From IMG/VR virus record IMGVR_UViG_3300042389_000724, positions 31,390 to 95,389 of that record: a stretch of 64,000 nucleotides of DNA; one strand, written 5' to 3'. The translations under genes were made by a program, and so were the position numbers. The stretch is from a virus. The notes beneath the pieces are model-generated. The model did not search any database. It was not told the origin of the DNA and saw nothing but the letters and a program-made list of their open reading frames with translations. Below are positions 1 through 7,534 of the stretch, one piece after another. Each line of letters opens with the position of its first letter. Within the stretch, counting starts at the first letter, position 1.

Positions 1-89
1 GGACAGGTGGCAGAGTGGTCGAATGCGGCGGTTTGCTAAATCGCTGAAGGCAGATATGTCTTCCGAAGGTTCGAATCCTTCCTTGTCCG
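1..89 (+). tRNA. tRNA-Ser (GCU anticodon)
   Basis: A complete class II tRNA folds here. The seven-base acceptor arm at 1-7 pairs with 82-88 (one G-U pair). The anticodon stem GCGGT/ATCGC encloses the loop TTGCTAA, giving anticodon GCU (reads AGC and AGU). A long variable arm, typical of serine tRNAs, precedes the T arm with TTCGAAT. No CCA is encoded. It starts exactly at the window edge, so the tRNA cluster may continue upstream. Confidence 0.93.
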
Positions 90-90
90 T

Positions 91-161
91 TCCCTTGTTG
101 TGTAAAGGTAGCACAGGAGATTTTGATTCTTCTAGTCTTGGTTCGAATCCAAGCGAGGGAA
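91..161 (+). tRNA. tRNA-Gln (UUG anticodon)
   Basis: The acceptor arm 91-97 pairs with 154-160 and begins with a U1-A72 pair, a hallmark of glutamine tRNAs. The anticodon stem GGAGA/TCTTC encloses TTTTGAT, giving anticodon UUG (reads CAA). The T loop TTCGAAT is intact. It lies one base after the tRNA-Ser gene, so the cluster is probably one processed transcript. A shifted pairing would give UUU (Lys), but its stem is weaker and the U1-A72 pair argues for Gln. Confidence 0.88.
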
Positions 162-162
162 C

Positions 163-234
163 GCCACCTTAGCACAGCGGCAGTGCAGCGGTTTTGTAAA
201 CCGCAGGTCATCGGTTCGAATCCGATAGGTGGCT
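163..234 (+). tRNA. tRNA-Thr (UGU anticodon)
   Basis: The acceptor arm GCCACCT (163-169) pairs perfectly with AGGTGGC (227-233). The anticodon stem GCGGT/ACCGC encloses TTTGTAA, giving anticodon UGU (reads ACA). The T arm carries TTCGAAT. It follows the tRNA-Gln gene after one base. Like its neighbours it reads a codon with an A or U third base or a minor codon family, as phage tRNAs often do; that it helps translation is inference. Confidence 0.93.
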
Positions 235-278
235 TTGTTAAGGGACTGTTCAAGCACAAGCGCGGATGAACATAGGGT

Positions 279-467
279 ATGGAAACACTGCAACTCACAT
301 CACTGGGAATCGGAGTAGTCGCCGCCGCCGTTGCGGGTCTACTGAAATTTTACAGCATCGCGTATTCGCGTGGCTATGAGGACGGCAAGCACTGTGGCTT
401 CACCGAAGGTCTGTATCGTGCTGCACAGCGGGAAGCGCGTAAGACTCGCATATTACAGAGTGTCTAG
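279..467 (+). CDS. Small membrane protein, unknown function
   Basis: A 62-residue protein with one hydrophobic segment at about residues 7-27, rich in Val and Ala, followed by a charged, Arg- and Lys-rich tail. This fits a single-pass inner-membrane peptide with an N-terminal anchor. The ribosome-binding site is weak (AGGG only three to four bases before the ATG). It sits between the tRNA cluster and a convergent gene; its stop codon and that of the minus-strand gene overlap in the tetranucleotide CTAG at 464-467. No family is recognised. Confidence 0.6.
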   Translation: METLQLTSLGIGVVAAAVAGLLKFYSIAYSRGYEDGKHCGFTEGLYRAAQREARKTRILQSV

Positions 468-1771
468 TATACATTTAGACCAAGTGTCAGGCTTGGTTTG
501 TTGTCTGCTATTGATACTTCTGTGTCCATGCCTATTCTATTTTCCGAAACTGTTGCTTCGTTGAAGAAAATTCTGATTCTGTTCTTGTGTCTAGTCTCAT
601 CAGACACCATTGCAACAGTGAAATCTTTTGAATTGTTTGTTTGTGATTGAGTGTAGTATCTGATTTTTAGTTTCTGATCTGGTACAAGGCTCATGCTTTC
701 CGTTTTGGTTTCTTCAGATGGATTTTCTATCTCTAAAAGATACGATCCTTGCGGAATAGTTGATTCTGTTGCTATCTCTACTGTTGTATTGTGTGTCGAT
801 ATTCCATTCGGCAAGGTAAATCCACTCAACAGCATGGAATCAGCAGACGGTTTGTCAACAACTGTGCATATTTTTGATCCCAACGAAACAGAATTGTTGG
901 TATCTGGATCAAAAATCTCTAGTGTGGAACCAACAGACATAGAAAATTGACATGAGTAGAACTGTTTTAGTCTGTTTTCGTCAGTTTCTTGTTGTGTTAG
1001 TAAAACATACTGACCATTTTCTGTCAGTTGTACATACACACCCTCGGTCTTGATGCTGTTTGTGTCTTCTGATCGAAGAAACTTGCAGTTCTTTAGTACT
1101 TCGTCTCCTAAAAACCCTTCATTTTCTTCCCAAGAGTGGAATGTGGCATACCCGTGTTCGGTTTCTCTGCTCTTGATGATCAGTGCTAGTTGATTATTCC
1201 CTGATGTTTGCCATAAATGACACTGATGTGTGATGTCAAATTCTATTTGACCATCAACAACAGAAGAAAACGACGAACTAGCATCCAATTCGTTTTCGAA
1301 TACCCCACCTTGAATCTCCCAGATATCATCTGATGCTTCTGATGGTTTATTCCAAGACACTGATGGGTCTATTCCCGATCCCAATCTCACAAGTTTTGCT
1401 TCAAACTCGGTTGTCGATGGTGTATCTGTGGACAGAATCAGGGATGCCCTGTCAATTCCATATGAAGCGGTTCCAATTTCTTTTTGAATCGCTTCTAGTG
1501 GATAGAAAAACAGAACAGAGCGATATGTGACATCACCACTGATTCCTGCTTTAAGATATTGTCTGTGTCTAATCAGAAGTTCGCCGTCTTCTCCCTCTGG
1601 TAAGAGGGTGAACTTCTTTGATATTGAGTCGAATACTGTTCTTGTTGATAGTGGAGAATTGGTTATGAATGTATCATTCTCGTCTATCCCACCAAAAATC
1701 TTCACCTCTACAGGTGTGTACTCGGATCTATGTGAGCCGCTTATGTTGTTTCGATATCGTTGAGACAGCAT
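464..1771 (-). CDS. Putative virion protein, DNRLRE-like beta-sandwich region
   Basis: A 435-residue protein with no confident family. Residues of roughly 95-225 show the pattern of DNRLRE/CBM-type beta-sandwich domains: alternating strands, a WNKP turn, an EFDIT strand close to a tryptophan, then a LALIIKSRE strand ending near FHSWEE. The rest is Ser-, Thr- and Glu-rich with short beta-type segments. It begins eight bases after the stop of the upstream 638-residue gene, so the two form one minus-strand operon and probably work together, most simply as an outer virion or adhesion pair. The start has only a weak purine-rich site. The assignment is inference from the residue pattern and neighbours. 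Confidence 0.6.
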   Translation of the reverse strand: MLSQRYRNNISGSHRSEYTPVEVKIFGGIDENDTFITNSPLSTRTVFDSISKKFTLLPEGEDGELLIRHRQYLKAGISGDVTYRSVLFFYPLEAIQKEIGTASYGIDRASLILSTDTPSTTEFEAKLVRLGSGIDPSVSWNKPSEASDDIWEIQGGVFENELDASSSFSSVVDGQIEFDITHQCHLWQTSGNNQLALIIKSRETEHGYATFHSWEENEGFLGDEVLKNCKFLRSEDTNSIKTEGVYVQLTENGQYVLLTQQETDENRLKQFYSCQFSMSVGSTLEIFDPDTNNSVSLGSKICTVVDKPSADSMLLSGFTLPNGISTHNTTVEIATESTIPQGSYLLEIENPSEETKTESMSLVPDQKLKIRYYTQSQTNNSKDFTVAMVSDETRHKNRIRIFFNEATVSENRIGMDTEVSIADNKPSLTLGLNVY

Positions 1772-1779
1772 TCTTCATT

Positions 1780-3696
1780 TCAAGAGGCATAGAAGGAGAA
1801 TGTCAGTCCTGGACCAGTGTTGTGTGGTGCAGTTGAAGCGGAATACGGAGGATAGAAAACATAAACTTTGTTGATGTTGTCTACCTCTATAAACATTTCT
1901 TCTCCGTGATATAGCGTGTATGCGGCGGATGTTGCTGTAAGACCGTAAGCATTCGCGTCTTGAGCAGAAATCACACACATGAATTCGTTCGATGAAGCAG
2001 ATGCACCTGTTGCTACTCTTGAGGTTTTTATTCTCACACCCGTTGAACAGGTGAATCCAGGAGCAGAGTTGTATTCAGACAGATTCTTTGAAGCGTATCC
2101 GACAAATCCAGTTCTGGACATGAAGGTTGGCTGTTGCTTCACCGAAAGTACGGATACACCAATACTCTTCTGCGTTGAAACATTTACACCTTCTACAACT
2201 GCACTGTTAAGTACGGATTGGCTGACAGGAGTAATGTTGTTGTCTATTGCAGACTTTACGAGTGAATACAGTGATTCGCTGTATTTGAAATCCGTAGATC
2301 CAACAGACACATTTTGAGAATACAGTGCTGCCTTTAGAGCAGCCATGAAATCGGTGCCGTTTTTAATCTGTGACAGAGATGTTGTCAAACTGGATGACAC
2401 GCTCGACAGTGTTGTGTCCAGATTTGGCAGTTCTACTGGAAGAAGTCCTCCGCTGAATCCTTTCACTAGCACAGGACCGTTGGCAGTGTCTCCGACAACC
2501 CATACACCCACGGTTGATGATGTTGATCCTTTTACTGGAACTGGATTGTATGCTTCTTGAGAAATTCCTATTCCAGTGCTGAATGTGGCATATGCATTGA
2601 AAGATATTCCCGTGTTGACGAGATATACATTTACAGCAGATCCGCTCCATCCAGCACCAGTGAATCCTCCGACTCTCTCCATGTTTCCATTCGGTAGAAT
2701 GGTGTTCATGTAAGTTGGTACTGTAGACTTCGATTGGGTATCTGTGGCACCTTGTCCGACTACGGTGATCGTGTCTCTTGTGTAGTCTACGCTGCGAATA
2801 TCAAGACTTGCGCCACTTACTGTTATGCCAATCGAAGACTTGATATTCACATTCAGAGCGTTGTTTTCTGAATATATGGGAGCCGCTGTTGATCCCGTGA
2901 ATCCAAATAGACCCACCGACACGGTAGAAGCGGTTCCTCCACCATAAACAGTGACAGTATCCGATGCGGCAGTAAGACCTCGGATTACTATTGTTCCGAA
3001 TGTAACTCCGATAGCAGTGGCACCAGCGACACCGAATACTCCCAAGTCAGAGAAAGAAGATACTGTTACTGGCAGTGCTTGTGAAACAGTGATTCCGACA
3101 GGATACCCGCTGCAAATTCCCTGAATGCTAACATAGTCAATTGCTGATGTGTCACTGGTGACACCGATTCCACCACCTTGTAGTTTTCTGATGTTTAGGT
3201 TTGTGGAGTTTACCGTCAACTCACCTACGGTTATTCCGATTGGAGTTGCGCCAGACGCGCCTGTTACAGGCATATAGTCCATAGACGCGCCTAGACCGAC
3301 CAATGTGGTTGCTATGCTGTAGTAACCGCTGTTAGAGATGTAGTCGTATCTCTGTAGAGGACCGTCAATGGTTACATTAAGGGTCGTTCCTGTTGCAAAA
3401 CTGAGAGAAACGCCAGTAGCCCCCGCAATACTTACAAGTAGGGGTGATGTATTTGCGAATGAATTTACCTGAACTGGAATCGTTCCAACAGATGCTGTTG
3501 AGATATCAACAGCCAACGGACTAACATTGGTTACATTTACAGGAAGACCGTTGCCGCTAGTGACATCAATAGCAGAACCAGACGCTCCATATACAATTTG
3601 CACTCTCTGATGGTGTGCATCATTGACAAAACTGCTGGCTATGGTATAAGTAGTACCACTGGTTACAATGTCGTAGTTGTCGCTGGTTGCTCCCAT
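1780..3696 (-). CDS. Beta-rich putative virion structural protein with internal repeats
   Basis: A 638-residue protein very rich in Ser, Thr, Gly and Val and almost entirely of alternating strand pattern, as in phage fibres and decorating proteins. At least three imperfect repeats follow the pattern (hydrophobic)-x-IR-(hydrophobic)-x4-D-x-(hydrophobic)-x-V-x-G, seen at LNIRKL, IVIRGL and LDIRSV. A long GISV/GITV-type array fills residues 60-380, a short helical linker rich in Ser and Gln follows at about 430-510, and a compact C-terminal domain ends the chain. A GGAG ribosome site lies seven bases before the ATG. It heads a two-gene minus-strand operon divergent from gp33. It probably belongs to the tail surface, but no T4 counterpart is recognised. 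Confidence 0.65.
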   Translation of the reverse strand: MGATSDNYDIVTSGTTYTIASSFVNDAHHQRVQIVYGASGSAIDVTSGNGLPVNVTNVSPLAVDISTASVGTIPVQVNSFANTSPLLVSIAGATGVSLSFATGTTLNVTIDGPLQRYDYISNSGYYSIATTLVGLGASMDYMPVTGASGATPIGITVGELTVNSTNLNIRKLQGGGIGVTSDTSAIDYVSIQGICSGYPVGITVSQALPVTVSSFSDLGVFGVAGATAIGVTFGTIVIRGLTAASDTVTVYGGGTASTVSVGLFGFTGSTAAPIYSENNALNVNIKSSIGITVSGASLDIRSVDYTRDTITVVGQGATDTQSKSTVPTYMNTILPNGNMERVGGFTGAGWSGSAVNVYLVNTGISFNAYATFSTGIGISQEAYNPVPVKGSTSSTVGVWVVGDTANGPVLVKGFSGGLLPVELPNLDTTLSSVSSSLTTSLSQIKNGTDFMAALKAALYSQNVSVGSTDFKYSESLYSLVKSAIDNNITPVSQSVLNSAVVEGVNVSTQKSIGVSVLSVKQQPTFMSRTGFVGYASKNLSEYNSAPGFTCSTGVRIKTSRVATGASASSNEFMCVISAQDANAYGLTATSAAYTLYHGEEMFIEVDNINKVYVFYPPYSASTAPHNTGPGLTFSFYAS

Positions 3697-3744
3697 TGGG
3701 TTCTCCGCTGTGCAGGCTGTGCAGGGGGTTTCCGACTCAATCCA

Positions 3745-3752
3745 ACTAAATA
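3745..3752 (+). promoter_or_regulatory. T4-like late promoter octamer ACTAAATA (gp33)
   Basis: ACTAAATA matches the T4 late -10 octamer TATAAATA at its last six bases and stands 14 bases before the gp33 ATG at 3766. The same core occurs ahead of six other genes in this window. The call is inference from similarity and position. Confidence 0.45.
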
Positions 3753-3765
3753 GGATTACTTACCT

Positions 3766-4008
3766 ATGTATATTTCCGAAAGCAAGGCTAACATGGACAT
3801 CAACAACATCCGTTTTCCCCGTGAAGTAGAAACCCATGTCAAGAAGTATGAAGTTTCGTATATTGATGCGGTCATAGCCGTGTGTGAGCGGTTTGGTATT
3901 GAGCCACAGGTTGCTGCCAAATTCTTGAGCAAGCCCATCATTGAAAAAATCAAGGCTGAGGGGCAGGAATTGAACCTGCTTCCCAAAAAGTCAAAACTGC
4001 CTGTTTGA
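3766..4008 (+). CDS. 33: gp33-like late transcription co-activator
   Basis: The protein of up to 80 residues matches T4 gp33 over its core: SYIDAVIAVCERFGIEP corresponds to the T4 SYLEATTAFLEENSIPE segment, followed by AKFLSKPIIEKIKAE and ELNLLP. In T4, gp33 binds the beta flap of host RNA polymerase and links it to the sliding clamp so that gp55 promoters are activated. Here the C terminus ends in KKSKLPV and lacks the hydrophobic TLDFLL-type clamp-binding tail. Gene 33 next to gene 32 is T4-like, but gene 59, which lies between them in T4, is missing here. An alternative start at 3793 (MDINN) has a better-spaced AAGG site and would give 71 residues; the true start is uncertain. Confidence 0.88.
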   Translation: MYISESKANMDINNIRFPREVETHVKKYEVSYIDAVIAVCERFGIEPQVAAKFLSKPIIEKIKAEGQELNLLPKKSKLPV

Positions 4009-4011
4009 CCA

Positions 4012-4039
4012 TTGACTACACACAGGCTTGTGGTATCTT
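4012..4039 (+). promoter_or_regulatory. Sigma70-type promoter of gp32
   Basis: TTGACT (4012-4017) is followed after 16 bases by TATCTT (4034-4039), about 73 bases before the gp32 ATG. Two other DNA-metabolism genes in the window have the same arrangement with the same spacer. This suggests expression by unmodified host polymerase before late genes; no activator box was identified. Confidence 0.6.
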
Positions 4040-4112
4040 ACCTACATACCTGTGACTGAATTGTTCGTCACACATTCAACACACAGCGTACACCTCGTAC
4101 AAGGAGACAACT

Positions 4113-5051
4113 ATGGGTTTTAAGGACATGAAGAGTGCATCAAAGAACGCCTATCAGACTCTTGCATCCGAAATGGACAAGATGGCAAAGAAGTCGGAGT
4201 CTTACAAGGACGACCGCCTTTGGAGGGCTGAAACTGACAAGACTGGCAACGGCTATGCGGAGATTCGGTTTCTCCCTGCTCCCGATGGTGAGGATCTGCC
4301 GTGGGCGCGGGTCTGGCATCACGGTTTCCGTGGTCCAGGTGGTTGGTACATTGAGAACTCACTCACCACGATTGGTCTGAAGGATCCAGTCAGCGAGATG
4401 AATTCCATGTTGTGGAACAGCGGTTCCGACAAGGACAAGGCTATTGCTCGTGATCGCAAGCGCAAGTTGTCCTATGTCAGCAACATTCTTGTGATCAGCG
4501 ACCCTAAGCACCCCGAGAACGAGGGCAAGGTGTTCCTGTTCAAGTACGGCAAGAAGATCTTTGAGAAGATTCAGGAAGCAATGAATCCGCAGTTCCAAGA
4601 CGAGAAGCCTCTGAATCCGTTTGATTTTTGGTCGGGTGCAAACTTCAAGTTGAAGATTCGTCAGGTGGATGGGTACACGAACTACGACAAGAGCGAGTTC
4701 GCTGCCCCCTCTGCTCTGCTTGGTGGCGATGACGCTGCGCTTGAGAAGTTGTGGAAGACGGAACACTCTCTGAAGGAGTTCACCGATCCGAAGTCCTTCA
4801 AGTCTTATGATGAACTCAAGGCTCGTCTTGAGATGGTTCTTGGTGGCAACATTCGCGCAACGGCTGATTCGGCTGAAGCAAAGGGTGGTGCTGAAAAGGC
4901 TTCGTTTGATGACGAAGACGAGACTCCTGCTCCAGTTGCGAAGAAGGCTGCTCCGCAGCCCCCGAAGAAGAGTGTGAAGGAAGCCGTCAGCAATGACGAC
5001 GATACTGAAGATGCACTCTCTTACTTTGAGAAGTTGGCTAGTGACGACTAA
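4113..5051 (+). CDS. 32: gp32 single-stranded DNA-binding protein (cysteine-free)
   Basis: A 312-residue protein, close to the length of T4 gp32. It has the Lys/Ser-rich N-terminal cooperativity region, the OB-fold core (YAEIRFLP, NILVISDP, PENEGKVF, FKYGKKI, NFKLKIRQVDGY-NYD) and the acidic C-terminal tail (DDEDE, NDDDTEDALSYFEKLASDD) used in T4 to recruit replication partners. It coats single-stranded DNA during replication, recombination and repair. Where T4 has the zinc-binding Cys-Pro-Val-Cys, this protein has Asp-Pro-Val-Ser, and the whole chain contains no cysteine, so the zinc site is absent. An AAGGAG site precedes the start, a sigma70-type promoter lies upstream and a strong terminator follows 30 bases after the stop, so it is probably a single-gene transcript. 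Confidence 0.96.
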   Translation: MGFKDMKSASKNAYQTLASEMDKMAKKSESYKDDRLWRAETDKTGNGYAEIRFLPAPDGEDLPWARVWHHGFRGPGGWYIENSLTTIGLKDPVSEMNSMLWNSGSDKDKAIARDRKRKLSYVSNILVISDPKHPENEGKVFLFKYGKKIFEKIQEAMNPQFQDEKPLNPFDFWSGANFKLKIRQVDGYTNYDKSEFAAPSALLGGDDAALEKLWKTEHSLKEFTDPKSFKSYDELKARLEMVLGGNIRATADSAEAKGGAEKASFDDEDETPAPVAKKAAPQPPKKSVKEAVSNDDDTEDALSYFEKLASDD

Positions 5052-5081
5052 ATACTAGCAGCCTTCGGTTTCGCAGCAAGG

Positions 5082-5110
5082 GGCGCACTTCGGTGCGCCT
5101 CTTTCTTTTT
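5082..5110 (+). terminator. Rho-independent terminator after gp32
   Basis: A seven-base-pair GC stem, GGCGCAC/GTGCGCC, closed by the stable TTCG tetraloop, is followed by TCTTTCTTTTT. It lies 30 bases after the gp32 stop and touches the stop codon of the convergent tape-measure gene at 5109. The T-rich tail is only on the plus strand, so it mainly terminates gp32 transcription. Confidence 0.93.
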
Positions 5111-7316
5111 AGAAAGAGTGTGATGCTCTTTGCATCGTTAGTATTGTTGGTTCACTGTTTCGTAGTCTCAAATCGTCATTGAAGTTGTTGGTGGTGTTGT
5201 TGATCTTGGTTTGCACAACGGAGTTGACAGATGGAGCAGCAGGCTTCGCTGTCCCCACTGCTGCTGCTTTTTCTGCATCAAGAGCATTCATCTCATTATT
5301 GTACTGCTGAACCATCTTGCCTAGCGAAGTGTTTGGCGAGGCGGGAGCAGATATTTTCCCTTCAACCACAGAGGATTGATTTTGTCCCTGCTCTCCTTGT
5401 GATGTTGATACTGTTGAAGCACTTGCAATTCCTGCTGCTGCTCCTTCTGCCGCTTTTTCATTCTTCTGTTGCTCGGCTCCCCCAACATCAATGAGCGATC
5501 CGATTCCTGGAATAGATGAAACCATGTCATAGATTTTTCTTCCACCGACCGCTTCACCCAAATACTCTGCAATATTAGATCCTACCCATTCTCCACCCAG
5601 TGTTCCTACAAGCGTTCCTATTCCTGGAATTGGAATCATTGAGCCTAGGATACCGCCACCAACAGATCCGAGAACACTTCCCAAAACTTTAACCAGTCCT
5701 ACGCCTAGTTTTTCTTTCTTTTCGTCTGGTGACATTTCGGCATCATTTTTAATGCTTGCCAAATCTATTGCGCCCATGCCAGCAGTTATCAATGCCCCTA
5801 GACCTGGTATGGATACGATAGCCTTCAGAATTTTTCCTGAACTAGACTTTACTGCACTGCCTATAGCCTTTGCTGGACTCAGATTGCTTACTGCTCCAGA
5901 AACAGAACCCCATGCACGCGACAGCCATCCCCCCGCTTTGCCAGCGGTTGATGCTATTGAAGTTCCCATTCCTTTTGTTGCGGAAGCCACAGATGAACCA
6001 ACAGTTTTTGCAGCACCAACAACTTTTCCTCCAGCCTTTCCTATCATGCCACCGATAGACTTGGCATCTCGTACAAGAGGTGTATCTTTGATCAATCCGA
6101 ATGCCTTGCTTCCGAGACTTCCTATTGCTCCAAGAGCCTTGCCGCCTAGTTTTTTAGCACCAGATAGAATACCGCGACCCGTTCCCGCTAATCCTGTTTC
6201 AGTTAGCATGGACATTAGGTTTCCTAGAATACCGCTTTCGCCGTCTTGTTTTCCGAATCCTAGTAGTTTTGCCAAACCAGAAAGAAGACCACCGCTTTTT
6301 TGTGGTTTTTCTGATGCTGGTGTTGGTTTTATTCCAAGAGACTCTAGTTCTGCTTCTCTATCAGACAGTTCTTTTGTCTGTGGTTTGAATTGCTCTACTA
6401 GAAGTTTTCTTATCTCTGATATTTCTTTGTAGATTGAACCTAGAGTTGTGTCTTCTCTTCCAGAAATTAGACCTGGTATATCTGATGCCCGAGTGCCACC
6501 CGACATCTGACGGGGAATTCGACCACCAGCATAGATGTCGATGTCTGCGTTTCTCTTTCCTCTTCGTGCAATTGATCTCTGAAGACCCCCAGAATATCTT
6601 TCTAGTTCTTCCTGTGTTTCTCTTCTTTGCTTTAGGAACTCACCTAGAATTCCTCCAACAACTGGTATCTTTGAAGCCAGTCTTTCGGGAAGAGTCTTTC
6701 GGAAAGATTGTGCTTTTTCCTTGATGAACTCTTGGAAAGATGTTCTTTTCTTCAATTGCTCTTCTACGGGCGCAACAATCTCATCTAGTTTCGCTGCGAT
6801 GTCAGATTGTTCACCCTGAGTCTTCTTTGCCAACTCTCGGATGAATTTGATTTTAGCGTAGATTCGTTTTGCTTCATCGTATGATGCGCCGATAGATTGC
6901 TCGGATAACTGCGTGGCTTCATCCATCAATTCTCTTGCAGCCGCAGCAGCAGGATCTTGTCCCAAGAATCGACTTCTGTTTTGGGATATGTAATCTTCTA
7001 CGGTGGAGCGAACACCTTTCTGCCCTTCCATCCCGACAACATATTTGTCTAGTTCAGATGTTTCAAACCCCATCTCTTTTCTTCGTATCCCTATGGATTC
7101 CAGCAGACCAATTTCTTTTGGCTGATCTGTAGTCTGTTGGGTGTTCTCTGCTGATACTACTGTGGGTGCTGCTGTGGCTGAAGCAGGACTCATTACGGAT
7201 TCAAGAGTAGCAGTGGACGCTGATTTTTCGATGGGCATAAACCGACCCATAGCGTCTCTCTTTCGAGTCGCTGCTAGTTTCTGCCGTGTTGAAAGTTTAG
7301 ACCGTCTTCTAGCCAT
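5109..7316 (-). CDS. Putative tail tape measure protein (gp29 position analogue)
   Basis: A 735-residue protein with a basic N terminus (MARRRSK), a long helical, charged part at about residues 60-250, a Gly/Ala-rich stretch with repeated GKA and GSxV pieces, and then clustered hydrophobic glycine-zipper segments at about 500-610 that could insert in a membrane. This architecture and its place directly after the gp26 chaperone-like gene with its frameshift fit a tape measure protein, which sets tail length and is ejected with DNA. T4 gp29 has about 590 residues. No direct sequence match to gp29 is claimed, and coiled coil is less extensive than in many tape measures. An AAAGGAG site lies four bases before the ATG. 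It is the last gene of the minus-strand tail block. Confidence 0.65.
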   Translation of the reverse strand: MARRRSKLSTRQKLAATRKRDAMGRFMPIEKSASTATLESVMSPASATAAPTVVSAENTQQTTDQPKEIGLLESIGIRRKEMGFETSELDKYVVGMEGQKGVRSTVEDYISQNRSRFLGQDPAAAAARELMDEATQLSEQSIGASYDEAKRIYAKIKFIRELAKKTQGEQSDIAAKLDEIVAPVEEQLKKRTSFQEFIKEKAQSFRKTLPERLASKIPVVGGILGEFLKQRRETQEELERYSGGLQRSIARRGKRNADIDIYAGGRIPRQMSGGTRASDIPGLISGREDTTLGSIYKEISEIRKLLVEQFKPQTKELSDREAELESLGIKPTPASEKPQKSGGLLSGLAKLLGFGKQDGESGILGNLMSMLTETGLAGTGRGILSGAKKLGGKALGAIGSLGSKAFGLIKDTPLVRDAKSIGGMIGKAGGKVVGAAKTVGSSVASATKGMGTSIASTAGKAGGWLSRAWGSVSGAVSNLSPAKAIGSAVKSSSGKILKAIVSIPGLGALITAGMGAIDLASIKNDAEMSPDEKKEKLGVGLVKVLGSVLGSVGGGILGSMIPIPGIGTLVGTLGGEWVGSNIAEYLGEAVGGRKIYDMVSSIPGIGSLIDVGGAEQQKNEKAAEGAAAGIASASTVSTSQGEQGQNQSSVVEGKISAPASPNTSLGKMVQQYNNEMNALDAEKAAAVGTAKPAAPSVNSVVQTKINNTTNNFNDDLRLRNSEPTILTMQRASHSF

Positions 7317-7345
7317 GTTACTCCTTTGGGATCATGGTGAATTGG

Positions 7346-7534
7346 TCACAATTGCTTTTGATTGCTAACCTTGTCTTTTTCTTTTTTCAGGTGAGCAATT
7401 AGCATTTGTATGTATACCTCTCTCTCCCAAGGTATCATGCTTTCTAATTCTGCAAGAGAATAGCCGTGGTGCTGTAGAAGGCTGAAATTCAACTGGAAGA
7501 ATGCCCCCAAGTCAGTATGACAGAGGGCTATTGA
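7346..7534 (-). CDS. -1 frameshift extension of gp26 (tail assembly chaperone, GT-like)
   Basis: In the -1 frame relative to gp26 the sequence is open from the slippery T-TTT-TTT at 7540-7534 to a TGA at 7348-7346, giving 62 extra residues and a 297-residue fusion. The extension reads as real protein: LGAFFQLNF, LLQHHGYSLAELESM, IPWEREVYIQML, then a Lys/Glu-rich helix. It has no ATG before its conserved part and no ribosome site, so it is best explained as made only by frameshifting from gp26. The layout chaperone, frameshifted extension, tape measure is the classic lambda G/GT pattern. I infer this role; it was not recognised as a named family. Confidence 0.72.
   Translation of the reverse strand, partial: SIALCHTDLGAFFQLNFSLLQHHGYSLAELESMIPWEREVYIQMLIAHLKKEKDKVSNQKQL

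Noticed and set aside
5047-5054. ACTAAATA octamer at the end of gp32
   Set aside because: It would drive only about 50 bases up to the terminator on the plus strand, with no gene; kept as chance or a remnant unless a small RNA is detected.
5752-6432. 226-codon plus-strand frame opposite the tape-measure candidate
   Set aside because: Low-complexity Pro/Ala product expected from the complement of Gly/Ala-rich coding sequence; no ribosome site.
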